Below are positions 36,887 to 48,340 of a stretch of DNA of 64,000 nucleotides, one piece after another. Each line of letters begins with the position of its first letter. Position 1 is the first letter of the stretch. The position numbers were made by a program, and so were the translations under genes. Under the pieces are notes generated by a model. It had not been told where the DNA came from. It saw nothing but the letters and a program-made list of their open reading frames with translations, and ran no database searches. The stretch covers positions 124,001-188,000 of the forward strand of contig JAQUAX010000004.1 of the NCBI GenBank assembly GCA_028687035.1, written 5' to 3'. The DNA is from Dechloromonas sp. (lineage in GTDB: Bacteria; Pseudomonadota; Gammaproteobacteria; Burkholderiales; Rhodocyclaceae).

Positions 36887-39800
36887 ATGACTGCCCGCCT
36901 GCGCGAAATCCCGTACAACTACACCTCGTTTTCCGATCGCGAGATCGTCATCCGCCTGCTCGGCGCCGACAACTGGGCGGTGCTCGACGAGCTGCGCAGC
37001 GAGCGCGTCACCGGCCGCTCGGCGCGCATGCTGTACGAGGTGCTGGGCGACATCTGGGTCGTGCAGCGCAATCCCTACCTCGAAGACGACCTGCTCGACA
37101 ACCGCGAGCGCCGCGAGGCGCTGGTCGAGGCGCTGCGCCACCGGCTGCGCGAAGTCGAGAAGCGCCGCGCCGAGAGCGAGACCGAAGATCCGGAGCGCGC
37201 CGCCAAGGTCAAGCGCCTGGTCGAGGCCGCGCAGCAGGCGGTCGACCGCTTTGCCGCCCGCTTCGGCGAAACCATCGACCTGCGCCGCAAGGTGCTGAAG
37301 GTTCTCGGCAAGCACACGCGCAAGGACAACATCGCCTTCGACGGGCTGGCCCGCGTGTCGCACGTCACCGACGCGACCGACTGGCGCGTCGAATATCCCT
37401 TCGTCGTCCTCTACCCGGATACCGAAGAGGAAATCGGCCATCTGGTGCGCGGCTGCATCGAGGCCGGGCTGACCATCATCCCGCGCGGCGGCGGCACCGG
37501 CTACACCGGCGGCGCCGTGCCGCTGACGCCGCATTCGGCGGTGATCAACACCGAGAAGCTGATCGACATCGGTCCGGTCGAGGAACTGGTGCTGGCCGGC
37601 CACGAAACGCCGTACGCGACCATCCGGACCGGCGCCGGCGTCGTCACCGACCGCGTTTCCGAAGCCGCGACGCTGGCCGGCCGCGTCTTCGCGGTCGACC
37701 CGACGTCGGCGTCCGCTTCCTGCATCGGCGGCAACATCGCGATGAACGCCGGCGGCAAGAAGGCCGTGCTGTGGGGCACCGCGCTCGACAACCTGGCCTG
37801 GTGGAAGATGGTCGACCCGGACGGCAACTGGCTGGAAGTCGAACGCGTCAATCACAACTTCGGCAAGATCCACGAGCAGGAAAACGTCGAATTCCGCCTG
37901 AAGCGCTTCGATCCCTCGGGCAAGAAGCTGCTGAAGGAAGAAATCCTGACCATCCCGGGCGCCGCCTGCCGCAAGATCGGGCTGGGCAAGGACGTTACCG
38001 ACAAGTTCCTCGGCGGCGTGCCGGGTGTGCAGAAGGAAGGTACCGACGGCATCATCGTCGCGGCGCGCTGGGTGCTGCACAAGATGCCGCCGGTCACGCG
38101 CACCGTCTGCCTCGAATTTTTCGGCCAGGTCCGCGAGGCGGTGCCGGCGATCGTCGAGATCACCGACTACTTCAAGCCGGGCGGCGCCGGGCTGGCCGCC
38201 GGCGTGCAGCTGGCCGGCCTCGAGCACCTCGACGAACGCTACGTCAAGGCGGTCGGCTATGCGACCAAGGCCAAGCGCCACGGGCGGCCGAAAATGGTGC
38301 TGCTCGGCGACCTCGTCGGCCACGACGAGAAGGCCGTCATGGCCGCCGCGTCGGAAGTCGTCCGCATGTGCAACCTGCGCGCCGCCGAGGGCTTCATCGC
38401 GGTCGACGCCGAAACGCGCAAGAAATTCTGGCTCGACCGTTCGCGCACCGCGGCGATCTCGCGCCATACCAATGCCTTCAAGGTCAACGAGGACGTCGTC
38501 ATCCCGCTGCCACGCATGGGCGACTACTGCGACGGCATCGAGCGCATCAACATCGAGCTGTCGACGCGGAACAAGCTGGCGCTGTGCGACGCGCTGGGCG
38601 AGTTCCTGCAGGGCGAACTGCCGCTGCATCTCGGCGACGCCAACGTCGACAAGGACGTGCTGATCGGCGACCGCCGGCAGTCGGCGCTGGAGGCCGTCGC
38701 CGCCGTGCGCGCCCGCTGGCAGTGGCTGCTCGACCACCTGGACCTGCCGCTGGCCGAGGCCGAGGCGCGCTTCGCGGAATTCGGCATCGCCGCCGGCGAA
38801 CTGACCAACAAGGCGGCCAGCCCCCGCCTCTTCCACCGGCTGCAGGACTATTCCGTCCGCGTTTCGTGGAAGCGCGAGCTGAAGCCGCAACTCGAAGCGA
38901 TCTTCGACGGCAACGTCTATCGCCCGGTGCTCGAGCGCTTTGCGGCCATCCACAAGGAAACCCTGCGCGGCCGCGTCTTCGTCGCGCTGCACATGCACGC
39001 GGGCGACGGCAACGTGCATACCAACATCCCGGTCAATTCGGACAATTACGAGATGCTGCGCACCGCCAACCAGGCGGTCGAGCGCATCATGCACCTGGCC
39101 CGCGGCCTGGACGGCGTGATTTCCGGCGAGCACGGCATCGGCATCACCAAGCTGGAGTTCCTGTCCGAGGACGAGATCGGCCCGTTCCGCGCGTACAAGC
39201 AGAAGGTCGACCCGGAAGGCCGCTTCAACAAGGGCAAGCTGATGCAGGGCGGCGACCTGACCAACGCCTACACGCCGTCGTTCAGCCTGCTCGGTACCGA
39301 ATCGCTGATCATGGAACAGTCGGAGATCGGCAAGATTTCCGACATGGTCAAGGACTGCCTGCGCTGCGGCAAGTGCAAGCCGGTGTGCTCGACGCACGTG
39401 CCGCGCGCCAACCTGCTGTACAGCCCGCGCAACAAGATCCTGGCGACCTCGCTGCTGGTCGAGGCCTTCCTGTACGAGGAACAGACCCGCCGCGGCATCT
39501 CGCTGAAGCACTTCGACGAGTTCAACGACGTCGCCGACCATTGCACGGTCTGCCACCGCTGCGTCAAGCCCTGCCCGGTCGACATCGATTTCGGCGACGT
39601 TTCCGTCGCGATGCGCAATTTCCTCCGGAAGCAGGACAAGAAGCGGACCAGCCCCGGCACGCTGGCGGCGATGACCTACCTGAACCTGAAGGACCCGGCG
39701 ACGATCAAGCTGATGCGCGGCGTCATGATGAACTTCGGCTTCAAGGCCCAGCGCCTCGCCCACAAGGCGGCCAAGGCGATCGGCCTGGTCCAGGAGTCGC

Positions 39801-40762
39801 GCGCCCATCCGCCCGCCTCGCTCGGCGCGCCGAGCGTCAAGACGCAGGTCATCCACTTCCTGAACCGGCCGATGCCGGGCAACCTGCCCAAGCGCACGTC
39901 GCGCGCGCTGCTCGACATCGAGGACGACAAGGTCATCCCGGTGATCCGCAATCCGAAGAAGACGACCGAGGAGTCGGATGCCGTCTTCTACTTCCCGGGC
40001 TGCGGTTCCGAGCGCCTGTTCTCGCAGGTCGGCCTGGCCACGCAGGCGATGCTGTACGAAGCCGGCGTGACCACGGTGCTGCCGCCGGGCTACCTGTGCT
40101 GCGGCTACCCGCAGACGGCGTCCGGCGACGAGGACAAGGGCCTGAAGATCACGACGGACAACCGCGTGCTGTTCCACCGCGTCGCCAACACGCTGAACTA
40201 TCTCGACATCAAGACGGTGATTGTTTCATGTGGAACATGCATGGATCAGTTGCAGAAGTACCAGTTCGAGAAGATCTTCCCGGGCTGCCGTCTGCTCGAC
40301 ATCCACGAGTACCTGATGGAAAAGGGCGTCAAGCTCGACGGCGTTACCGGGACCCGCTACATGTACCACGACCCCTGCCACACGCCGATGAAGGCCTACG
40401 CGCCGCTTGCCGTGACCAAGGCGCTGATGGGCCAGGAGGTGCCGCTGACCGACCGCTGCTGCGGCGATTCCGGTTCCTTCGCGTACGCCCGGCCGGACGT
40501 CGCGACCCAGGTCAAGTTCCGCAAGCAGCAGGACATCGAGAAGACGGCCGGGAAACTGCGCGCCGACGGCTTCGCCGGCGACGTCAAGATCCTGACCTCG
40601 TGCCCGGCCTGTCTGCAGGGGCTGTCCCGCTACGACGACGACGCCGATACCCAGGCCGACTATATCGTCGTCGAGATGGCCAGGCACCTGCTCGGCGAAA
40701 ACTGGATGGCGGACTACGTCGACCGCGCGAACCGGGGTGGCATCGAGCGCGTCCTGCTCTGA
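36887..40762 (+). CDS. DUF3683-type FAD-linked oxidase / Fe-S oxidoreductase fusion, 1291 aa
   Basis: A very large fusion. About the first 150 residues form the DUF3683-like region. Next is an FAD-binding domain ([14 protein letters not shown], about 203-216) and an FAD-oxidase C-terminal domain with [12 protein letters not shown] and [13 protein letters not shown]. Two 4Fe-4S motifs ([11 protein letters not shown] near 824 and [12 protein letters not shown] near 885) precede two CCG domains of the GlpC/GlcF kind (CCGYP near 1070, CCGDSG near 1191). It is thus GlcD- and GlcF-like parts in one chain. It probably oxidises a 2-hydroxy acid such as lactate or glycolate and passes electrons to quinone; the substrate is unproven. 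Confidence 0.9.
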   Translation: MTARLREIPYNYTSFSDREIVIRLLGADNWAVLDELRSERVTGRSARMLYEVLGDIWVVQRNPYLEDDLLDNRERREALVEALRHRLREVEKRRAESETEDPERAAKVKRLVEAAQQAVDRFAARFGETIDLRRKVLKVLGKHTRKDNIAFDGLARVSHVTDATDWRVEYPFVVLYPDTEEEIGHLVRGCIEAGLTIIPRGGGTGYTGGAVPLTPHSAVINTEKLIDIGPVEELVLAGHETPYATIRTGAGVVTDRVSEAATLAGRVFAVDPTSASASCIGGNIAMNAGGKKAVLWGTALDNLAWWKMVDPDGNWLEVERVNHNFGKIHEQENVEFRLKRFDPSGKKLLKEEILTIPGAACRKIGLGKDVTDKFLGGVPGVQKEGTDGIIVAARWVLHKMPPVTRTVCLEFFGQVREAVPAIVEITDYFKPGGAGLAAGVQLAGLEHLDERYVKAVGYATKAKRHGRPKMVLLGDLVGHDEKAVMAAASEVVRMCNLRAAEGFIAVDAETRKKFWLDRSRTAAISRHTNAFKVNEDVVIPLPRMGDYCDGIERINIELSTRNKLALCDALGEFLQGELPLHLGDANVDKDVLIGDRRQSALEAVAAVRARWQWLLDHLDLPLAEAEARFAEFGIAAGELTNKAASPRLFHRLQDYSVRVSWKRELKPQLEAIFDGNVYRPVLERFAAIHKETLRGRVFVALHMHAGDGNVHTNIPVNSDNYEMLRTANQAVERIMHLARGLDGVISGEHGIGITKLEFLSEDEIGPFRAYKQKVDPEGRFNKGKLMQGGDLTNAYTPSFSLLGTESLIMEQSEIGKISDMVKDCLRCGKCKPVCSTHVPRANLLYSPRNKILATSLLVEAFLYEEQTRRGISLKHFDEFNDVADHCTVCHRCVKPCPVDIDFGDVSVAMRNFLRKQDKKRTSPGTLAAMTYLNLKDPATIKLMRGVMMNFGFKAQRLAHKAAKAIGLVQESRAHPPASLGAPSVKTQVIHFLNRPMPGNLPKRTSRALLDIEDDKVIPVIRNPKKTTEESDAVFYFPGCGSERLFSQVGLATQAMLYEAGVTTVLPPGYLCCGYPQTASGDEDKGLKITTDNRVLFHRVANTLNYLDIKTVIVSCGTCMDQLQKYQFEKIFPGCRLLDIHEYLMEKGVKLDGVTGTRYMYHDPCHTPMKAYAPLAVTKALMGQEVPLTDRCCGDSGSFAYARPDVATQVKFRKQQDIEKTAGKLRADGFAGDVKILTSCPACLQGLSRYDDDADTQADYIVVEMARHLLGENWMADYVDRANRGGIERVLL

Positions 40763-40823
40763 CCGGGAGCGGCTTGCGGTATTCACCGTCTGATGTAATC
40801 CTACGGCGATAGGGAGACAAGGG

Positions 40824-41246
40824 ATGGCGGATATGGTCAGTCAGAGTTGCGAACTGTGCACCGGCCCGGGCGGGCGGTTGCTCTGGCAGTCGGCGCGCTG
40901 CCGGGTGGTCCGGGTCGACGATGCGGACTACCCCGGCTTCTGCCGCGTGATCTGGAACGCCCATGTCCGCGAAATGACCGATCTCGACGCGGTCGACCGC
41001 GACACCCTGATGCGCGTCGTGTTCGCCGTCGAGGCGGCCGTCCGTGAGCTGTTCGCCCCGGACAAGATCAACCTGGCCAGCTTCGGCAACGTAGTTCCCC
41101 ACCTGCACTGGCACGTCATCCCGCGCTGGGCCGACGACCGCCATTTCCCCGAGCCGATCTGGGGTCGCGTGCAGCGCGAGGACCGGCCGCCGCGGCCGGT
41201 GGTCGACGATGCCGCGCTGATCCGGGCGCTGGCCCATCTCGAATGA
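40824..41246 (+). CDS. HIT-family protein
   Basis: A 140-residue histidine-triad nucleotide-binding protein. The active site is HLHWHVIPR (H-x-H-x-H pattern), and CELC near the N-terminus resembles a metal site. HIT proteins hydrolyse or transfer nucleotides (AMP-linked substrates). ATG 40824 follows an AGGGAGACAAGGG ribosome-binding region. The next gene starts 13 bp after its stop and may be co-transcribed. Confidence 0.92.
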   Translation: MADMVSQSCELCTGPGGRLLWQSARCRVVRVDDADYPGFCRVIWNAHVREMTDLDAVDRDTLMRVVFAVEAAVRELFAPDKINLASFGNVVPHLHWHVIPRWADDRHFPEPIWGRVQREDRPPRPVVDDAALIRALAHLE

Positions 41247-41259
41247 CGGGGGACGCAAC

Positions 41260-42858
41260 ATGACGGGCAATGGTTCGCTGCTGGAGATTTCCGGACTGCA
41301 GGATGGCCTCGGGCTGCTCGCCCGCGTGCCGGCCGACGATCCGCTGGTCGCGGAGCAGCAGTTGCTGCGCATCCTCGATTCGTTGCTCGCCGCCCCGCCG
41401 CCCCGCGCGGTGCTGCTGCCCCTGCTCGAGAGGATGCGGGCGCCGCTGGCCGCGATCGCCGACGAGATGGTCCGCGGCTACCAGAATTCCCCGCTGCCGC
41501 TCGACGAGGAAGCCGACGACCTGTTCGGCCGCGTCGTCCGCGGCTGGCGCAAGATGGCGCAGGCCTACGCGCTGTGCGAGATGCCGGCCAGCGATGCCGA
41601 AGGCCGCCTGAGCGACCCGGCGCTGGCCGCCACCATCCTGCACCGCAGCCTGCATTACGTGGGCATGGTCATTTTCGAGCACTACCGCGCCCACCGCGAG
41701 CTGCCGGCCGGCATCTGGCTCGAACTGCACGCGCTGTACCGCAATGCGGAAAGCTGGGGCGTCGCCTACACGCCGGTCGAGAACGGCCTCGAAACCACGC
41801 TGCATGCGACGCATTGCGCTGCCGCCTATGCGGCGCAGCTGCTGATCGAGATCGCCAGCCCCTACAGCCAGAGCATCCGCGACCTCGCGCTGATCCGGCG
41901 CTGGGCCGCGATGTGGGCCCCGCTGGTGGCGATCCGGCCGCTCGACGACGACAGCCTGCCGCCCTACCTCGTCGAACTGAACCGGGACCAGCCGCTGCAC
42001 CAGAGCGCCAGCGCCGAGGAAGCCTCCGATCAGGAGACCCGCCAGCTCGACACCAGCCGTCTCGGGCTGCAGATCGACCACCTGCTCGGCCAGTTGCGGC
42101 AGCGCATCACGCCGTCGCAGCTGGGGCTCGGCGACGAAACCACCGGCCATGTCGTCCGCCTGCTCGGCCATCTCGCCCGGCCGTGGACCCAGTCGGCGCT
42201 GCCCCGCCGCTTCCGGCGCTTCCCGACCAGCGGCATCGCCCTCAGTTGCAGCGGCTTCGATTCCATCTACTACCACGTCAGCGGCGAGGTCTTTGAACAG
42301 CCGGATTCCGCCGACGTCTATTCGCGCGGCGAATTCAACGAAATCTTCACCTTCCGCGAGCAGATCGAGCCCGGTCTGGCGCTGAACATCCGCCAGCATG
42401 CGGATTACCCGGTCGACGAGTGGGCGGTGATCAACCACTCGGCCAACGGATTCCGGCTGGTCCGCGGCTGCGCCGGCCAGCGCGTCACGCACGGCGAACT
42501 GCTGGCGCTGTGCCCGCACGACGGCGAGCGCTTCCTGCTCGTCCAGGTCACCTGGCTGATGCAGGAAGCCGCCGGCGGGCTGGTCGCCGGCGTCGCGATC
42601 CTGCCGGGCATGCCGATCGGCGTTGGCGTCCGGCCATCGACCGACGTGATGGCGAGCAGCGAGCGCTTCGTTCCCGCCTTCCTGCTGCCGGAAGTGCCGG
42701 CGATCCGCGAGGAAGCCTCGCTGGTGTTGCCGACCGGCCTCTACCAGGCCAGCCACCGGCTCGACATCCGCGTCGGCGAGGACGTCCGGCAGGTCCGGAT
42801 GAACCACGTGCTGCAGCTCGGCAGCGATTTCGTCCGGATCAGCTACCAGTCGATTTGA
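41260..42858 (+). CDS. Conserved hypothetical protein, 532 aa
   Basis: Not recognised with confidence. The first 300 residues are largely alpha-helical, without a signal peptide or membrane helix. From about residue 325 the chain is beta-rich, with segments SGIALSCSGFDSIYYHVSG, EWAVINHSANGFRLVRGC and a small barrel-like C-terminus (LLVQVTWLM, VGVRPSTDV). The NHSANGFRL pattern resembles the N-x-S-x-x-G-x part of PilZ (c-di-GMP-binding) domains, but an RxxxR partner is not obvious. It follows the HIT gene by 13 bp. A cytoplasmic signalling or regulatory role is a weak inference. Confidence 0.7.
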   Translation: MTGNGSLLEISGLQDGLGLLARVPADDPLVAEQQLLRILDSLLAAPPPRAVLLPLLERMRAPLAAIADEMVRGYQNSPLPLDEEADDLFGRVVRGWRKMAQAYALCEMPASDAEGRLSDPALAATILHRSLHYVGMVIFEHYRAHRELPAGIWLELHALYRNAESWGVAYTPVENGLETTLHATHCAAAYAAQLLIEIASPYSQSIRDLALIRRWAAMWAPLVAIRPLDDDSLPPYLVELNRDQPLHQSASAEEASDQETRQLDTSRLGLQIDHLLGQLRQRITPSQLGLGDETTGHVVRLLGHLARPWTQSALPRRFRRFPTSGIALSCSGFDSIYYHVSGEVFEQPDSADVYSRGEFNEIFTFREQIEPGLALNIRQHADYPVDEWAVINHSANGFRLVRGCAGQRVTHGELLALCPHDGERFLLVQVTWLMQEAAGGLVAGVAILPGMPIGVGVRPSTDVMASSERFVPAFLLPEVPAIREEASLVLPTGLYQASHRLDIRVGEDVRQVRMNHVLQLGSDFVRISYQSI

Positions 42859-42913
42859 CCCGGGACCGCGACTGCCCGCCTGGGTTAAACTAGCGCCTCT
42901 TCAGGAGGACGAT

Positions 42914-43339
42914 ATGGCCGGCATCGAAAGGGAAACCCCGATCCCGAGCGAGATCAAGTTGCACCGGAAGTCCCGGGTGCTGGAACTGATCTACGACAAT
43001 GGCGAGCGCTTCGAGCTCGATTTCGAATTCCTGCGCGTCTTCACGCCGTCGGCAGAGGCGCGCGGCCATGCGCCGGGGCAGGAAATCCTGCAGACCGGCA
43101 AGCGCGGCATCGATATCGAGCGCCTCGAGCCGGTCGGCACCTACGCGCTGCGCCCGGTGTTTTCCGACGGCCACGACAGCGGCCTGTATTCCTGGGACAT
43201 GCTGTACAACCTCGGCCGGCATCGCGACGAACTCTGGCAGGAATACCTGAACCAGATCGAGGCCCGCGGGCTGTCGCGCGACGTCGATACGACTTCCCGG
43301 CCGGCTGCGACCGGGGGCTCTTGCGGTCACCACCATTGA
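42914..43339 (+). CDS. DUF971-domain protein
   Basis: A 141-residue protein with the DUF971 (gamma-butyrobetaine hydroxylase N-terminal-like) domain: [33 protein letters not shown] and [21 protein letters not shown]. The same domain is fused to Mrp/NBP35-type Fe-S carriers in some organisms. The C-terminal tail GGSCGHHH could bind a metal. It precedes ubiE by 4 bp and so is probably co-transcribed with ubiquinone genes. An AGGAGG ribosome-binding site precedes ATG 42914. Confidence 0.88.
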   Translation: MAGIERETPIPSEIKLHRKSRVLELIYDNGERFELDFEFLRVFTPSAEARGHAPGQEILQTGKRGIDIERLEPVGTYALRPVFSDGHDSGLYSWDMLYNLGRHRDELWQEYLNQIEARGLSRDVDTTSRPAATGGSCGHHH

Positions 43340-43343
43340 AATC

Positions 43344-44084
43344 ATGAAAAACGAAAACACCACGCATTTCGGCTACGAGACCGTCGCCGAGCAGGAGAAG
43401 GCCCGCCGCGTCGCCGACGTGTTCGATTCCGTCGCCAGCCGCTACGACCTGATGAACGACCTGATGTCCGGCGGCCTGCACCGGCTGTGGAAGGCCTTCA
43501 CGATCCAGCGTTCCGGGGTCCGCGAAGGTTCCCGCGTGCTCGACGTGGCCGGCGGCACCGGCGATCTGTCGCTGGCCTTCGCCAAGCGCGTCGGCAAGAG
43601 TGGCCAGGTCTGGCTGACCGACATCAACAACGCGATGCTGGCGCGCGGCCGCGACCGCCTGCTCGACAAGGGCTACCTGCTGCCGGTCGCGCAGTGCGAC
43701 GCCGAGAAGCTGCCCTTCCCGGACGACTGGTTTGATTGCGTGACGGTCGCCTTCGGCCTGCGCAACATGACGCACAAGGACAAGGCGCTGGCCGAAATGC
43801 GCCGGGTGCTGCGCCCGGGCGGCCGGCTGCTGGTCCTCGAGTTCTCGAAGATCTGGAAGCCGCTGGCGCCGGCCTACGATTTCTATTCCTTCCAGGTCAT
43901 TCCGCGCGTCGGCCAGCTGGTCACCAACGACGCCGACAGCTACCGCTACCTGTCCGAATCGATCCGCATGCATCCGGGCCAGGAAGAACTGAAGGCGATG
44001 ATGGAGAGCGTCGGCTTCGAAGGTGTCGATTACTTCAACCTGGCGCTCGGCGTCGTCGCCCTGCACCGCGGCTACAAGTACTGA
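43344..44084 (+). CDS. ubiE: Ubiquinone/menaquinone C-methyltransferase UbiE
   Basis: A 246-residue SAM methyltransferase that C-methylates demethyl-quinone intermediates. The SAM site is [16 protein letters not shown]. Family signatures are [41 protein letters not shown] and [17 protein letters not shown]. The start ATG 43344 is 4 bp after the DUF971 gene. ubiJ follows by 4 bp, the usual ubiE-ubiJ order. Confidence 0.96.
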   Translation: MKNENTTHFGYETVAEQEKARRVADVFDSVASRYDLMNDLMSGGLHRLWKAFTIQRSGVREGSRVLDVAGGTGDLSLAFAKRVGKSGQVWLTDINNAMLARGRDRLLDKGYLLPVAQCDAEKLPFPDDWFDCVTVAFGLRNMTHKDKALAEMRRVLRPGGRLLVLEFSKIWKPLAPAYDFYSFQVIPRVGQLVTNDADSYRYLSESIRMHPGQEELKAMMESVGFEGVDYFNLALGVVALHRGYKY

Positions 44085-44088
44085 AGCC

Positions 44089-44658
44089 ATGCAGGCGATC
44101 GACCAGCTGGTCACGGCCGCGATCAACCATGCGCTCGGCGGCCAGACCTGGGCGGCGGAACGGCTGCGCCCCTACGCCGGCGCCCAGGTCGCGGTGCTTG
44201 CCGGACGTTTCTCGCTGCGTCTCGGGATCGACGGACAGGGTGCCTTCCAGCCCGGCGACTTCGGCGCGGCGGCCAATGTCACCATCGAGCTGCCGGACGA
44301 TGCGCCGGCCCGCCTGCTGACCGATCGCGCCGGCCTGCTCGCGGCGGCCCGCCTGTCCGGATCGGCCGATCTGGCGGAGAGCCTGGCCTTCGTGTTCCGC
44401 AATTTGGAATGGGATGTCGAGGCCGATCTCGCCCGCGTCGTCGGCGACATCGCCGCCCGGCGGCTGACCCGCTTCGGCGGCGGCCTGCTCGACGGCCTGC
44501 GCGAGGCTTTCCGGCGTACTGCGCAGAACGTCGCCGAGTACGCGACCGAGGAGGCGCCGCTGGTTACCCCGCGGCGCGACATCGCAACCTTCTGCGCCGC
44601 GGTCGATACCCTGCGCGACGACGTCGCCCGGCTGGAGAAACGGATCGCCCGGCTGTAG
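44089..44658 (+). CDS. ubiJ: Ubiquinone biosynthesis accessory factor UbiJ
   Basis: A 189-residue protein with an SCP2 lipid-binding domain (about 1-110; NVTIELPDDAPARLLTD, LSGSADLAESLAFVFRNLEWDVEADLARVVGD) and a C-terminal coiled coil (FCAAVDTLRDDVARLEKRIARL). UbiJ scaffolds the aerobic ubiquinone complex with UbiK. ATG 44089 gives the proper N-terminus. In E. coli ubiB follows; here a bidirectional terminator follows, so ubiB must be elsewhere. Confidence 0.9.
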   Translation: MQAIDQLVTAAINHALGGQTWAAERLRPYAGAQVAVLAGRFSLRLGIDGQGAFQPGDFGAAANVTIELPDDAPARLLTDRAGLLAAARLSGSADLAESLAFVFRNLEWDVEADLARVVGDIAARRLTRFGGGLLDGLREAFRRTAQNVAEYATEEAPLVTPRRDIATFCAAVDTLRDDVARLEKRIARL

Positions 44659-44676
44659 CGGGCTCCCGCCGGAATG

Positions 44677-44706
44677 AAAAAAGCCTCGCGGATGCGAGGC
44701 TTTTTT
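44677..44706. terminator. Bidirectional intrinsic terminator between ubiJ and pccA
   Basis: AAAAAAGCCTCGC and GCGAGGCTTTTTT pair as a 7-bp GC stem extended by an A/T tract, with a GGAT loop. It has U-runs on both strands. It ends the ubiE-ubiJ transcript rightward and the mcm-meaB-pccB-pccA transcript leftward. Confidence 0.92.
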
Positions 44707-44743
44707 GTCGCGGTCGACCGCCTTGCGGCGGTCGAAATCCGGA

Positions 44744-46747
44744 TCACTCGAACTCGATGATGATCTGGTCCACCGACAGGCTTTCGCCGACGGCGGCGGA
44801 GATCTTCTTGACCTTGCAGTCCTGCTCGGCCTTCAGGATGTTCTCCATCTTCATCGCTTCGATGACCGCCAGCTTCTCGCCGGCCTTGACGTCCTGGCCG
44901 ACCTGGACGGCGATTTCGCGCAGCAGGCCCGGCATCGGCGAGAGCAGGAACTTGGACAGGTCGGGAGCCGGCTTCTCGGGCATCAGCGCGAGCAGTTCGG
45001 CGGCGCGGGCCGACATCACCATGAAGTCGGCGCGGGTGCCCCAGTGGAACAGGCTGTACTTGGTCTTGTGACGCTCGACCTGCAGCGTGAATTCCTCGCC
45101 GTTGCAGGTGCCGGAGAACAGCGACTCACCCAGCTTCCAGTCGGACAGGATTTCGTAGGACTCGCCGTTGTACTCGACGTGGTAGCCGCCGGGGATCGGG
45201 CGGGCGGTCACCGGGTGGTGCTCGTTGCCTTCCTTGTTCAGGCGGACGACCATCCAGTGGTCGCCGACGATGCGCTCGTGGCCCTGCAGCTGGCCGGAGA
45301 TCGACGCCGAACGGTCGGTGTAGGCGCGGTAGACGTAGGCGGCGACCGAGACCAGCAGCGCCGGGTCATCGTGCGGCACCATCGACGCGTCGAAGCCCTT
45401 CGGGTATTCCTTGGCGATGAAGCTGGTGTCGAAGATGCCGGACTGGAAGCGCGGGTGCTGCATCAGCGCGGCCTGGAACGGGATGTTCGACGAGATGCCG
45501 CGGATCACGAAGCCGTTCAGGGCGTCGCGCATCCGGGAAATGGCCTGCTCGCGGGTGGCGCCGTGCACGATCAGCTTGGCGATCATCGAGTCGTAGAACA
45601 TCGAGATCTCGCCGCCGTCGTAAACACCGGTATCGACGCGGACCTGGCCCGGGATTTCAGCCGGCGGCTGGAACTTGACCAGGCGGCCGGTGGAGGGCAG
45701 GAAGCCGCGGAACGGGTCTTCGGCGTTGATCCGGCATTCCATCGACCAGCCGTTGATGCCGACGTCGGCCTGGGTGATCGGCAGCTTTTCGCCGTAGGCG
45801 ACGCGGATCATCTGCTCGACCAGGTCGAGGCCGGTGATCAGTTCGGTGACCGGGTGTTCCACCTGCAGGCGGGTGTTCATTTCCAGGAAGTAGAATTCCT
45901 TGGTCGCACCCGACACGACGAACTCGACGGTACCGGCGGATTCGTAGTTGACGGCGCGGGCCAGGGCCACGGCCTGTTCGCCCATCGCCTTGCGCATCTC
46001 GGCGTCAACGAAGGGGCTCGGCGCCTCTTCGATGACCTTCTGGTGACGACGCTGGATCGAGCAGTCGCGCTCGTTCAGGTAAACGTAGTTGCCGTGCGAG
46101 TCGCCGAGCACCTGGATTTCGATGTGGCGCGGTTCCAGCACGTACTTCTCGATGAAGACGCGGTCGTCGCCGAAGGAGTTGCGGGCTTCGTTGACGCAGG
46201 ACGAGAAGCCTTCGTGCGCTTCGGCATCGTTATAGGCAACGCGCAGACCCTTGCCGCCGCCGCCGGCGGAGGCCTTGATCATCACCGGGTAGCCGATGCC
46301 CTGGGCGATCTTGACGGCTTCGTCGGGACCGGCGATGGCGTCGTTGTAGCCCGGGATGGTGTTGACCTTGGCTTCGATCGCGAGCTTCTTGGACTCGATC
46401 TTGTCGCCCATCTTGGCGACCGAGTAGTGCTTCGGACCGATGAACTTGATGCCTTCTTCTTCCAGGCGGCGCGAGAACTCGGCGTTCTCGGACAGGAAGC
46501 CGTAACCCGGGTGGACCGCCTCGGCGCCGGTCTGCTTGCAGGCGGCGATGATCTTGTCCATGACCAGATAGGACTCCTTCGACGCGGCCGGGCCGATGCA
46601 GACGGCTTCGTCGGCCAGGTCGACGTGCAGCGCGTCCTTGTCGGCCTCGGAATAGACGGCGACGGTGGCGATGCCCATCTTGCGGGCGGTCTTGATGACG
46701 CGGCAGGCGATTTCGCCGCGGTTGGCAATCAGAATCTTCTTGAACAT
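44744..46747 (-). CDS. pccA: Propionyl-CoA carboxylase, biotin carboxylase/carrier subunit alpha
   Basis: A 667-residue biotin-dependent subunit. The biotin carboxylase domain starts MFKKILIANRGEIACRVI, with ASAGGGGKGLRVAY for ATP and EMNTRLQVEHPVTE. A linker (BT-type) region follows, then a C-terminal biotin carrier domain with Lys633 in EAMKMEN. Acetyl- or methylcrotonyl-CoA subunits look similar; the propionyl assignment comes from the linked pccB, mcm and meaB genes. It is the last gene of the leftward operon, 21 bp after pccB. Confidence 0.92.
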   Translation of the reverse strand: MFKKILIANRGEIACRVIKTARKMGIATVAVYSEADKDALHVDLADEAVCIGPAASKESYLVMDKIIAACKQTGAEAVHPGYGFLSENAEFSRRLEEEGIKFIGPKHYSVAKMGDKIESKKLAIEAKVNTIPGYNDAIAGPDEAVKIAQGIGYPVMIKASAGGGGKGLRVAYNDAEAHEGFSSCVNEARNSFGDDRVFIEKYVLEPRHIEIQVLGDSHGNYVYLNERDCSIQRRHQKVIEEAPSPFVDAEMRKAMGEQAVALARAVNYESAGTVEFVVSGATKEFYFLEMNTRLQVEHPVTELITGLDLVEQMIRVAYGEKLPITQADVGINGWSMECRINAEDPFRGFLPSTGRLVKFQPPAEIPGQVRVDTGVYDGGEISMFYDSMIAKLIVHGATREQAISRMRDALNGFVIRGISSNIPFQAALMQHPRFQSGIFDTSFIAKEYPKGFDASMVPHDDPALLVSVAAYVYRAYTDRSASISGQLQGHERIVGDHWMVVRLNKEGNEHHPVTARPIPGGYHVEYNGESYEILSDWKLGESLFSGTCNGEEFTLQVERHKTKYSLFHWGTRADFMVMSARAAELLALMPEKPAPDLSKFLLSPMPGLLREIAVQVGQDVKAGEKLAVIEAMKMENILKAEQDCKVKKISAAVGESLSVDQIIIEFE

Positions 46748-46768
46748 GTGTTTAATCCTCCCTGACGC

Positions 46769-48304
<1,536 letters not shown>

Positions 48305-48340
48305 AAAAAACTCCCTAAGTGGAACGGGTGATTTGGAACT

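Noticed and set aside
36865..40812. 1315-codon open frame overlapping the FAD/Fe-S oxidoreductase in another frame
   Set aside because: Arg/Gly/Pro-rich low-complexity translation. The overlapping frame has complete FAD, 4Fe-4S and CCG motifs, so this is a codon-bias shadow.
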